30,029 nucleotides of DNA from Pelargonium cotyledonis (lineage: Eukaryota > Streptophyta > Magnoliopsida > Geraniales > Geraniaceae): contig JAYMTA010000391.1 of NCBI GenBank assembly GCA_036897625.1, forward strand, positions 1-30,029. The letters run 5' to 3'. Below are positions 8,637 to 17,469 of the stretch, in pieces (the stretch's first letter is position 1; every line of letters begins with the position of its first letter). A program made the translations under genes and the position numbers. The notes beneath the pieces were generated by a model. The model ran no database searches. It was given only the letters and a program-made list of their open reading frames with translations, and was not told the origin of the DNA.

Positions 8637-11600
8637 TCATGGAATAAGCAATATCTTTCCAATGTGCTTGCTACTTTCAATAAGTCGATGGGCCTCGGCT
8701 GCTTCAGATAATGGGAAAGACTTGTACACCACTGGTTTCACCTTGCCTTCCGTGATTCCAGGCCAAACATTTTTCTCTACCTCGCTGACAATTGCTGCTT
8801 TGTTTTCGATGCTTCTGTATCGCAAGCCGGCGGCTGCATACCCAAACATCGTAATATGGAACATCTAGCTAAAGGGATGAAACAAGAAAAAGAAAGAAAA
8901 AGAAAATGGCAATTACAGTGCTACTAGAACTAAAGGTTACATGCAACCACTCCTGTCATTAGGCTATAAGATTAGTTGGGTACATGAAAGAAGTGATTTC
9001 GATGCGAATATCATGAATTCATTCCCTATTAGTCTATTACCATAATGACACAAGTGATTTCCATTCAAATGTATATACAACATAAAGCTAATCTGTTGTG
9101 TTGTAGGCTTATGATCATCTTTGAGGAGAGCCAATTTATGCTGAGGTTCAATATTTTTTTTCTCAACTGCACTTACTAAGCAACATATCACTTCTCAACA
9201 ATAATTATTGCTAAATGAACTCTTTCTAATTTTTTGCTAAATTCAATACAGTATAGCAAGATATACAGTTTTTTTTTGTTTGTTTGTTTGTTGCAATCAT
9301 TTATTAGTAAAGTTTTTATTATTTATTTATCAGTGTTATTAAAGCTTTTCACTCCAAGAGAAAACCTATATGTCAAATTACAAGACGAACAAAGCCTCAT
9401 AAACAAATGGACATCAAAATAAGGGCTTATGTAATACCTTGCACTGTGAGGCGCTTCTTAAGCAAAGTTGCAAGGTTTATTTCAGTTAAATTTCCACCCT
9501 GAAGCCCAATGATAAAAAGCCTCCCATCAAAAGGTAAGCTGTCAAGATTTCGCTCGAAGTAGGAAGCCCCAACGCAATCCAGAATGACATTAACACCTGC
9601 CAGTATGACCCATTAGTTTCATTTTTCTCTATCAACAGAACGCTACAATTTGGTATCAACAAAAATATTGACACAATCCATAATAAACAGAAAGACACAA
9701 ACATACCTTTCCCTTCTGTTTCTTCCTTCACCTTAGCAACAAAGTCATCTGTCTTGTAATTGATACATAAGTCAGCTCCAAGATCCTTGCAAACAGCCAA
9801 CTTTTCCTCACTTCCTGGTTATCAAATTCTAAGATAAATAACTATTTGAGGGTACAAAATATAATTCTGTTTAGGTAAGTTATTAAGCATGAACTACCAA
9901 CAATATCCTTATGATAAATTAGTTAGAACCACTTGACCGTGTTTCAACTAAGCCATGCAAGGGAATATGAAAGAAAGGCAAGTATTAATCAATATACACA
10001 TAATTTTTGCAAAAAAGGAAAAGGAACTCTGATTTTGGGATGGATGAAGTAGCATAAAATGAAATATACTGCTGAACCTGCTGTGACGAATACCCTCACT
10101 CCTTTGTATTTAGCTATCTGAATTGCAAATGTACCAATTCCACTGGAACCACCATGAATCTAACAAAAAAGCAATAAATTTCAGATTACATATTCAGACA
10201 TGAATCATGGGATAAAGAAAAAAATGAGTAAATTATATATTATTATAGCAACTAGGTCATTTAATCTCTACATTCATTCAGAAAGCCACTTCCTGGATAT
10301 TACTCTAAAAGTATTCTTCATATAGACAATAAACTACCTTCCCAAGTGTTTCTATTTTACCCCCATCTCATCACTGTAAGGTAAATGAACCAAGATACAC
10401 GGGCTCAAGTTTGTTGACAAACTTACCTTTGACTTCATTTCATTCCAGTTTTGGATAACAAGAGTACTTAATAACATCATGAATAATATATGCAACAGGT
10501 TCAATTACAAACACGGCACCCTATCATTATATTTGAGCAGCACATGTACATACATAGCAGGCATGCACAAGAAATAATGCAAAATCAGAAGTTACCAGTA
10601 ATGTTTCTCCTGCAGATAGCCGACTAGTCATAAAGATGGTAGACCAGACAGTGCATGCCACCTCAGGAAAACTAGCAGCATCCTTAAGAGAAATCCCTGG
10701 TGGAACAGGAAGAACATGTACGGCTGGAACAGCCACTTTCTCGGCATATCCTCCTCCGCTGAGAAGAGCACACACCTGTCCAAGATAACTTCTCAATTGA
10801 GTAAAAATATGCAAGACCTTATTCATCTATATTCACCATAAAGGTAACAGAAGTGAAAGGCTAGTAGTATATCAATCTCAGAAGTTATTGTTTAAAAGGA
10901 ACAAACATATAGCTGTCTCGGGGGACAAAAAACCGGGGTTACTAGAAACCTCAAAATTGTGAAAATGAATGATCTAAGGATAAAATGCAAAATGCGATCT
11001 GATTGCAACCTCAAAACTATACACAAAACAGTGACAACTTGAATTCCAGGCAATAAACAAGCATAATTCTTTCTTTTATCATTTGTTAGACATAAAAAAA
11101 AAAAAAAACTTCTGACCCAGAATAGCATATAGAAATCAGATAGCAATTCTTGAAAGCACAAGCTTCAAATTGAAACTATCATTCAGCTTCCATCATCCAT
11201 ACTGATCCATTTGATTGGACAATCATAACAGTGCAATTCAAATACACACTTCAAAAACTCCCACAAGGCCACAACAAACATCAATTTCCACAAGATGCAA
11301 TCAACCAACTGACACTACCAAAACAAGCTTTAAAAAATTAAAATCAAGAAATACCCAAAATTCCACATATCTTCCCCTTCTAGCTCCTCCAATTTACTCA
11401 GACAGCAAACACCCCCAAACACAAAAATCGAAGAGGATCGACTCGGAAACGGATGAAACAGAAGTAATCGAGTAGAACCTGATCACCAACTTTCCAGCGG
11501 GAGACGTTGGAGCCGACGGCCTGGATGGTTCCAGAACACTCGAGACCGAGGTAGGAGCTAGCGCCTTTGGGGGGTGGGTAGGTGCCTTTGCGCTGGCTGG

Positions 11601-11730
11601 TATCAGCTCGGTTGAGAGCGGTGGCGGCGACCTTGATCAGCACTTCACCGTCTTCGATTTGGGGATCATCCACCTCCTGCAATTGGAGAACCTCTGGATC
11701 GCCAGGTTTCGTGATCACTATGGCCTTCAT
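8637..11730 (-). CDS. Quinone oxidoreductase, PIG3 type (zinc-free MDR family)
   Basis: Coding exons in transcript order are 11479-11730, 10596-10775, 10078-10159, 9707-9814, 9438-9596 and 8637-8833. They sum to 978 bp, or 325 residues, the usual length for this family, with every border GT/AG and in frame. The protein starts MKAIVITKPGDPEVLQ, as in PIG3/TP53I3-like proteins. Residues 1-140 form the GroES-like fold (LNRADTSQRKGTYP, then GLECSG). The NADPH-binding Rossmann motif is HGGSSGIGTFAIQIAK, starting at residue 146. The C-terminus ends in SSKHIGKILLIP. The zinc-ligand set of alcohol dehydrogenases is absent, as expected. Family members reduce quinones one electron at a time with NADPH in the cytosol; the plant substrate is not known. 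The start is the ATG at 11730, since only a TTG precedes it in frame. Confidence 0.93.
9840..10060. mobile_element. Worn MITE related to the Stowaway copy at 25295, in an intron
   Basis: The word pattern GAACTACCAACAATATCCTT near 9892-9912 matches GAATTACCAATAATATCCTT in the MITE at 25295-25554. The right side near 10027-10055 reads CTCTGATTTTGGGATGGATG followed by AAGTAG, resembling a degenerate Stowaway end. Borders are unclear and no TA duplication could be set. It lies between quinone oxidoreductase exons 3 and 4. Confidence 0.35.
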
Positions 11731-11796
11731 TTTTCTCTGCAACAATCAGCTTCTACGGAACAAAAACTGCTCGAGCCAAGGAAACAAACAAGAGGG

Positions 11797-11803
11797 TATA
11801 TAT
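11797..11803 (-). promoter_or_regulatory. TATA box candidate for the quinone oxidoreductase gene
   Basis: On the minus strand ATATATA lies about 67 bp before the ATG, which would give a short 5' UTR of some 35 bp. No transcript start is known. Confidence 0.45.
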
Positions 11804-11811
11804 GTCATTGA

Positions 11812-11864
11812 CCACGTCACAGGGGTCTCTGTTAAAATCTAAATTATTGAGAGAGCTGACGTGG
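11812..11864. promoter_or_regulatory. Inverted pair of TGACGTGG bZIP-type sites
   Basis: CCACGTCA (11812-11819) and TGACGTGG (11857-11864) are exact reverse complements with 37 bp between them. Both contain the ACGT core with TGAC on one side, the hybrid C-box/as-1-like site bound by plant bZIP factors such as TGA factors. They lie 82-135 bp before the quinone oxidoreductase start, just upstream of the TATA candidate. Stress or redox control would suit the gene but is inference. Confidence 0.55.
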
Positions 11865-11894
11865 CTTTATGTATGTCGAGTTGGACGGGGAATA

Positions 11895-12290
11895 AGGGTT
11901 TGTTTGTTAAGTCAAAAGTAGGTTTAAACTAGTTTTTAAAAGTAGATTTATCTAATATGTGCAAATGTTTTTAACCTCTGTCGCACCGATATTGCTTCTC
12001 GCCTTCGTCCTTCGCCGATTCCAGTCCTCACCCTCCTTGCACCAATCAAGCTCAAGCCGCCGTCGCCTCTCCTATCATACCTTTCACCCAAAACCCCAAA
12101 AACATAAATGCTACATAGCATAGAGACCATTTTTTTTTTTAAAGTACTTTTACTTCTATTTAGGACAAGAAAAAAAAATAATTCTTACAAAATTTTATTT
12201 AATACAAACATTCAACCTACTCTTACCTCATGTCATTTTGCTTATGTAGCAGCATACCATAGGAAGTGTTAAATATTACCAAACAAGCCC
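11895..12290. mobile_element. Harbinger/Tourist-like MITE with GC-rich core
   Basis: The ends GGGTTTGTTTGTTAA (left) and GGGCTTGTTTGGTAA (complement of the right end) are near-identical inverted repeats of the Tourist type. TAA precedes the left end and TTAA follows the right end, which is close to but not a clean 3-bp duplication. Inside, about 11970-12080 is C-rich and far from local composition (CGCCTTCGTCCTTCGCCG and similar), flanked by AT-rich arms. It sits in the divergent promoter region, so it may bring or separate control elements. Confidence 0.45.
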
Positions 12291-12306
12291 TTAAATCATT
12301 TACCTC

Positions 12307-12312
12307 CACGTG
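12307..12312. promoter_or_regulatory. G-box CACGTG upstream of the DUF300 gene
   Basis: A perfect CACGTG palindrome in the context CTCCACGTGTCT lies about 355 bp before the ATG. G-boxes bind bZIP and bHLH factors (light, ABA). Functional use is not shown by sequence alone. Confidence 0.4.
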
Positions 12313-12667
12313 TCTCCCTCCCTTTTAGGTGCACATATGAATGCCACGCGTCTACATACAGTACATACTATAATTCTTCAAGTGACAAAAACAAAAACAA
12401 AAACAAATTTGCTGCTTCTGGTACCGCGATCTCAGAGACAATCTTCATTTCTTGGCTGTCCATTTGATCCACCGGACACTGTAAATATTCTCTATCCGTA
12501 GTGTAAAAATTAAGAAGCTGTACCTATCTTTTGCACCGATCAATTTGATGATGGAGGATATTGCAATTGTTTCACGTTGATGGGTGTTGGATTATCTCCG
12601 ATTCCTGATATGGGTCATTTTGGTGTCGATAATTAGCAGGTTTATTAGGTCACGGAACTGAGCAGCA

Positions 12668-14537
12668 ATGGAGATCGATTTTTCCTCCATGAGTCGCGCG
12701 GAAATTACTCTATTCGGATCTGCATTTTGTGCGACGGCCTCGACGCTTTTCACGTTTCGGTTGATGTTGCAGCATTTGTTTCACTGGAACAACCCTAAGG
12801 AGCAGAAGGCCATAATCGTCATCATCCTCATGGCTCCCATTTACGCCATTGTTTCCTTTGTGGGTTTGTTGGATGTTCGCGGAAGCACCGCTTTTTTCAT
12901 GTTTTTGGAGTCAGTGAAGGAGTGTTATGAGGCTCTGGTGAGAACCCTTTTTTTTCTATGTGATTTTGGGAGTTTTGGTGGCTAATTGATTGATGCAATT
13001 GCAGGTAATTGCTAAGTTCATGGCTTTGATGTACAGTTTCTTGAATATTTCTATTAGCCACAATGTTGTGCCTGATGAAGTTAAGGGAACAGAAGTTCAC
13101 CATTCATTTCCAATGACTCTTTTCCAGGTAATCCATAATTCTTAATTGATATCTCATTTCTATGTATATTTCTAATTTTAGCTTTTCCGAGAATTTCAAT
13201 GTTAAATGTACTGCTAAATTTGGTAGTAAGATGTTGGTAGATGTATACTAGTTGCTTGTTGGAGAAGTGAAATTTTGTTGCAAGGATTTGTATTGAGTGG
13301 TTTTGATGAATACATTTGCATTGATTAATTTCAGTACAAACATTGCTTTTCGTTTTCCCGGATTTTGCTTTTATAATGAATAATTAATTAGAACATGAAG
13401 GTCAGTTTGTATATTTAATGATTTTCTAGTACTATTGAGTTATTGGGTATCATTTTCTATTGATGTTCTTACTACGTGGAAGTAAATATATGGGTTTTTA
13501 GATTGTTATGTAGGCATAGGGCACACAGTTTGCTAACCTATACATGCCATGTTGTGGTTTCACAAACCCCAGCCTCGTACTTTCCGGCTGGAGCACCGCA
13601 CTCTAAAGCTCCTGAAATATTGGACGTGGCAGTTCGTAGTCATACGCCCAATATGTTCTGTTATGATGATATCGCTACAAATTCTTGACATGTACACAAG
13701 TTGGGCGAGCTGGACTTTCAGTCTTATTCTCAACATTTCAGTCTCACTGGCCTTGTATTCTCTGGTGATCTTTTATCACGTATTTGCAAAGGAGTTAGAG
13801 CCTCACAAGCCACTGGCCAAATTTATGTGCATCAAGGGCATCGTATTCTTCTGCTTTTGGCAGGTATTATCTATTTTCCTTTCTTTTCAGTTCCATATAT
13901 TTCAGTGGTAGTTTACTTTCAGAGGAGTTGTTAAAAAGACAAAGGAAGGGTAATGAACAATGTTGGTGCACCACAAAGTTTCAACAAACAATAATATATC
14001 AAACTTGTCAATCTCACAAACGTATAACATTGGAATGTAGATATTAACCATGAGTACTTTTTTTATGCCAGAAACATCAATATGATAACGTCATTCCGCA
14101 TTAACGATATGATACTCGTGCTCTTTGTTCAAAATATCGGTTATCTGACATCCCAGACAAAAAAAAAATCCTAGACAAACGAAAAGAAGGATAGGAAAAT
14201 TCCATTTGTATTTTGGTAAAATTTGCTTCAAAACTAAATGTTGTCGTACACTGCGTATTGGCTGAAAATGACTTATTATTATCACTTGTTTCTGATGACG
14301 ACATGTAATGTTGGCATATATGTATATATAATTTGTGAGTTGCAGGGAGTTGTTCTTGACATACTAGTTGCTGTGGAGATAATCCGGTCACACCATTTCT
14401 GGTTAGATGTGGAGCACTTAGAGGAAGCTATTCAGAATGTATTGATATGTGTGGAGATGGTGCTCTTTTCTCTACTCCAACAGTATGCCTACCCTGTTCA
14501 TCCTTATACTCAACCAAATCTAAAAAAGAATCAATAA
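12668..14537 (+). CDS. DUF300/LAZ1-type multi-pass membrane protein (TMEM184 family)
   Basis: Exons 12668-12937, 13005-13127, 13573-13863 and 14346-14537 give 876 bp, 291 residues, all in frame with GT/AG borders. The protein is the organic solute transporter alpha/DUF300 fold with about seven membrane spans. Visible spans lie near residues 10-31, 47-68, 91-110, 150-170, 178-201 and 217-240, with a last one near 265-280. Family signatures are LKLLKYWTWQFV (from 142), LYSLVIFYHVFAKEL (from 192), KPLAKFMCIKGIVFFCFWQ and RSHHFWLDVEHLEE. LAZ1 and relatives act at the tonoplast in brassinosteroid signalling and cell-death control. This short form, lacking the long LAZ1 tail, matches the roughly 295-residue plant subgroup, whose role is poorly known. 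The ATG follows an in-frame stop in the 5' region. The C-terminus ends in polar PNLKKNQ. Confidence 0.92.
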
Positions 14538-14785
14538 TATGCCACACAACATGCATAGCTACGGATATATATAGATGCCTTATATTTGATACTTTATTAA
14601 TTCGTTATATTATCACATATGACCACGTAAGCTGGTATTTAATTATTTGTTATCGTTAGATATAGAGCATCTTCCAAACGGTGGGTGTTAGATGTCTTGT
14701 TTCTGTTGTACGAACAATGGTACTTGAGATGCATATTTTACCGAATGAGCAACATCTATATTCTTTTGTTGAGCATTAGGCACAA
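14538..14785. other. 3' region of the DUF300 gene, no gene seen
   Basis: This AT-rich sequence includes ATATATA words and presumably the 3' UTR. It has no coding homology. Confidence 0.4.
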
Positions 14786-14887
14786 AACTATTATGATTTG
14801 TTACAAACACTTGCAATTAGATATCAATAACTATTATGATTTGTTACAAACACTTGCAATTAGATATCAATAACTATTATGATTTGT
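14786..14887. repeat. 43-bp tandem repeat, 2.4 copies
   Basis: The unit begins AACTATTATGATTTGTTACA and ends GATATCAAT. Copies lie at 14786-14828 and 14829-14871, with a 16-bp partial copy at 14872-14887. The full copies look identical, so the duplication is recent. It falls about 250 bp after the DUF300 stop codon. Confidence 0.9.
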
Positions 14888-15329
14888 CTGCTGTTATGCC
14901 ATCTTTTTTCATAGAGTGGACTTAAACTCCTCAAACAAGTTGCTTTAGAGTTCAAAGAGTCTTATAATTCATTTTTTGACAATTCTAAAAGAGTGGAGAT
15001 AGGAGTGTACCACTTAGGGCAAAAATGGAAGCATATCTATATTGGAGCAACCAATGCCCACCAGCTTTATATATGATCATCAAGCACTACAATTTGTGTA
15101 CCTTTTCTATTTTATTAGTGGGGTTGTGTCATTTTCTATTTCCTTTTCAACATTGAATTGAATTCATCATCCACAATGCTATCTTATGTTTCTTTGGATA
15201 CTTCACCAAAATAAGTTAATAATGATCAGCACAAGTTTTTTGGAAGTAACCATAAAATCAGACATTGTATTTCCTATCCATATCAGAACTTATGAGGTTA
15301 ATTTTGGTTGTGTATCTTCTTTTCTAAAG
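14888..15329. other. Gene-free AT-rich stretch
   Basis: I see no coding homology, repeat or clear control element here. Confidence 0.4.
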
Positions 15330-15548
15330 TAAGGGAGTCCCTATACCATGTCAGGCTCTCCCTTTAAAGGTGTGAACGAACGTCTTACAAAGAACGACAC
15401 TATTTTTCATCTCTACGTGCATTCTCGCTTTCAAGAATGTTATAAACTCAATGCTAGTGAATTCATCATATGCTAGTGAAGGGAATATGGCCATCAAGTC
15501 GTTCTTGACGATAAAACTAAATTGATGTTGTTTTTTTACCAACGTCAT
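15330..15548 (-). pseudogene. Ty3-type gag fragment, frameshifted
   Basis: On the minus strand the translation contains FLKARMHVEMKNSVVLCKTF followed by VHTFKGRA, and then LTWYRDSL in the next frame (15329-15351). Plant Ty3 gag (Retrotrans_gag domain) has a core of the form L...D...C..F..TLKG.A..W, which this matches. A one-base shift just after KGRA breaks the frame. Upstream, an FPSLAYDEFTSIEF stretch fits the preceding part poorly. TATAAATA boxes on the minus strand near 15771 and 15804 might belong to a lost LTR. Only the gag core is supported. Confidence 0.5.
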
Positions 15549-17269
15549 AGGAACACAATTTCTATTTCTTTGATAGTGTCATACATCATACCACAACTCC
15601 AAATTCCTTGAGTCTCGTGTCTTGAAATAAACAAACACTCGTTAAGTGAAAATCAACATGTGAGATCTAGAATTCATCTCCGGTGTAAGAATTCGTTTTC
15701 TACCAAATAAATTTAGAGCATTACGAAGGAAGTATAAGAAAAGTCAAATTTCTCTTACATTGACGGAAGATGTATTTATACTTGCATCTTCTATCAACTT
15801 AATAAGTATTTATACATTCAACGGGGGATGACATACTTATAGAAAAAAGGGTGATGACATCAGACATTTAATGGGTATATCTGTTAGTCATAATGATAAC
15901 TAGTGTGGAAGAAACGTAAGAGATTCATCACGGGTCGTAGAGGATACCCTTGAGGGAGTGTCCAGATGAGGGTGAGGGTGAGGGTGAGTATGAAATTAGA
16001 CAAAACAAACTTCGCATGAGGTCTTCGATTGTTTCTTCTCACATAAATTTGGAGTTCTTAAAGAATATGAATGTTGTTAACCACGTTATTTTTCATGACT
16101 CTTATTACATGACATCTATGTATAAACTAGTGATCTACACTTTATTTATCCCTTTTCAACTTCAAAATGATATCTTTAACTTCTCTTACTTTAATTTTTT
16201 AAGATTATTTCCTCGAGTTAGATCTTTCTAACAACTTGGGAGCGTGAAGAGCACCACACTTGCACCTAAGGGACTTGAGTATGCTTGAATTACTCTTATA
16301 ATTCGATAATTTTATGGTTGATTTTTTTGTTACTCGACGTGCCTTGTTTATGATTGGTCAAAATATTTTTCAATATTTCAGGTATCAATTGAAATTGGAA
16401 AAGTATCATAATTTTAAGGCAACATATATAATTCTTTTTTAGTGCATAAAAAATCTCATTAAAATAGCATATATACAAGTCCAAAATAAAATAATAATAT
16501 CATGTTTACAAATTCACTATAGCATGTATGAATGAACGCAGTTAGATGTCCTATTATTTGATTTAAATTTTTTATTTTCGAATTGGAAAATATACACTTA
16601 TTTAAAATTGTGCAAAACTTGTTACATGAAGTGACCCACTCTAAAAGGAAAGTGACCCGATGATTTATCTAATTTACTTTCCTGTAACAAAGTGAAAATA
16701 TATGAGATATAAATGTATGAATATCGAAAGTGTTAGTGTTTTTTTTTTCCCTAGAGATGTAAGGTCGGACGGGGTTGAATTTCAATCATATGCCTAAAAT
16801 GTGTTAAGTTGTGTGAATTTGTCAGACCGATATGAAATTTTACAAGATAAATCCGACCCAACATAAAAATGGTCGAGTCGGATTCCGGTCAACTAGAGTG
16901 TCGAGTGCTATGAAATCCAAATTGATAACTCTATTGCTACAAATACAATGAAAAATACGGTGTTGTCTCATCTAACCAGACAACTCATTGTGTGTTAATG
17001 CATTTAGGTTTGAGCTATCAATGAAAATTGGTGTTGGGGTCACCGCTCACCAGTAGGTAGGTTATCAGCAGATGAGCTAAAATCACTCACCACCAAAACA
17101 ACGTTCAAAACAGAGTTTGGAATTTTTTTCTCTTCTTTCCTCAGGTTTCTCGCCAACCAAACAGAAATTTTGGGGAAAGAATATATCTACAAAATAAAAA
17201 AAGAGAGAGAGAAAAGAGCGCCGTCAGCGGCCAGCCGTTTACGCGTGACGGCACCAAAGAGAACAAACA
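15549..17269. other. Gene-free region upstream of AGD5
   Basis: Mostly AT-rich. A short hexanucleotide tract (GAGGGT, three full copies) is at 15968-15988. On the minus strand, TATA-like words near 15771 and 15804 could mark the LTR of the degraded Ty3 element to the left, but no TG...CA ends or primer site were found. From about 16750 to 16920 is a less AT-rich patch of unknown origin. No gene is seen. Confidence 0.4.
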
Positions 17270-17281
17270 AACAAAGTCAGC

Positions 17282-17288
17282 ATATATA
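17282..17288 (+). promoter_or_regulatory. TATA box candidate for AGD5
   Basis: ATATATA lies immediately before a CG-rich palindrome and about 180 bp before the AGD5 start codon. With the usual 30-bp spacing transcription would begin near 17315, giving a 155-bp 5' leader that includes the CTT-rich tract. Confidence 0.45.
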
Positions 17289-17290
17289 TG

Positions 17291-17306
17291 CCACGCGCGC
17301 GCGTGG
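17291..17306. promoter_or_regulatory. Perfect 16-bp palindrome CCACGCGCGCGCGTGG
   Basis: The sequence equals its own reverse complement. It holds several overlapping CGCG cores with flanking A/C and G/T, the target of calmodulin-binding CAMTA factors (vCGCGb). Another such core (TTTACGCGTGA) lies near 17238-17248. Its position between the TATA candidate and the AGD5 start puts it in the core promoter or early leader. Confidence 0.5.
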
Positions 17307-17353
17307 TGACACCACACAGAGTAGTAAAAGTCAAGAGAATCAATCCAACCACA

Positions 17354-17376
17354 TCTTCTTCTTCTTCTTCTTCTTC
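17354..17376 (+). repeat. TCT/CTT microsatellite in the AGD5 leader
   Basis: About seven and a half TCT units. CTT-rich tracts are common in plant 5' leaders and just downstream of transcription starts, and can act as positive elements. Copy number is likely to vary between individuals. Confidence 0.75.
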
Positions 17377-17469
17377 CTTTGTCTTCACGGTCTCTCTTTA
17401 TTCCATTTCTTACTCTGGAGCTTCAGTTTCCGATTCGCGAATAGAGACATACAACGCTGTCGTTTCGTC

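Noticed and set aside
13476..13688. 70-residue plus-strand frame across the DUF300 exon 3 acceptor
   Set aside because: It is out of frame with the conserved exon starting at 13573 and includes intron sequence.
15968..15988. GAGGGT repeats as an internal telomere-like tract
   Set aside because: The unit is not the plant telomere repeat TTTAGGG and there are only three copies.
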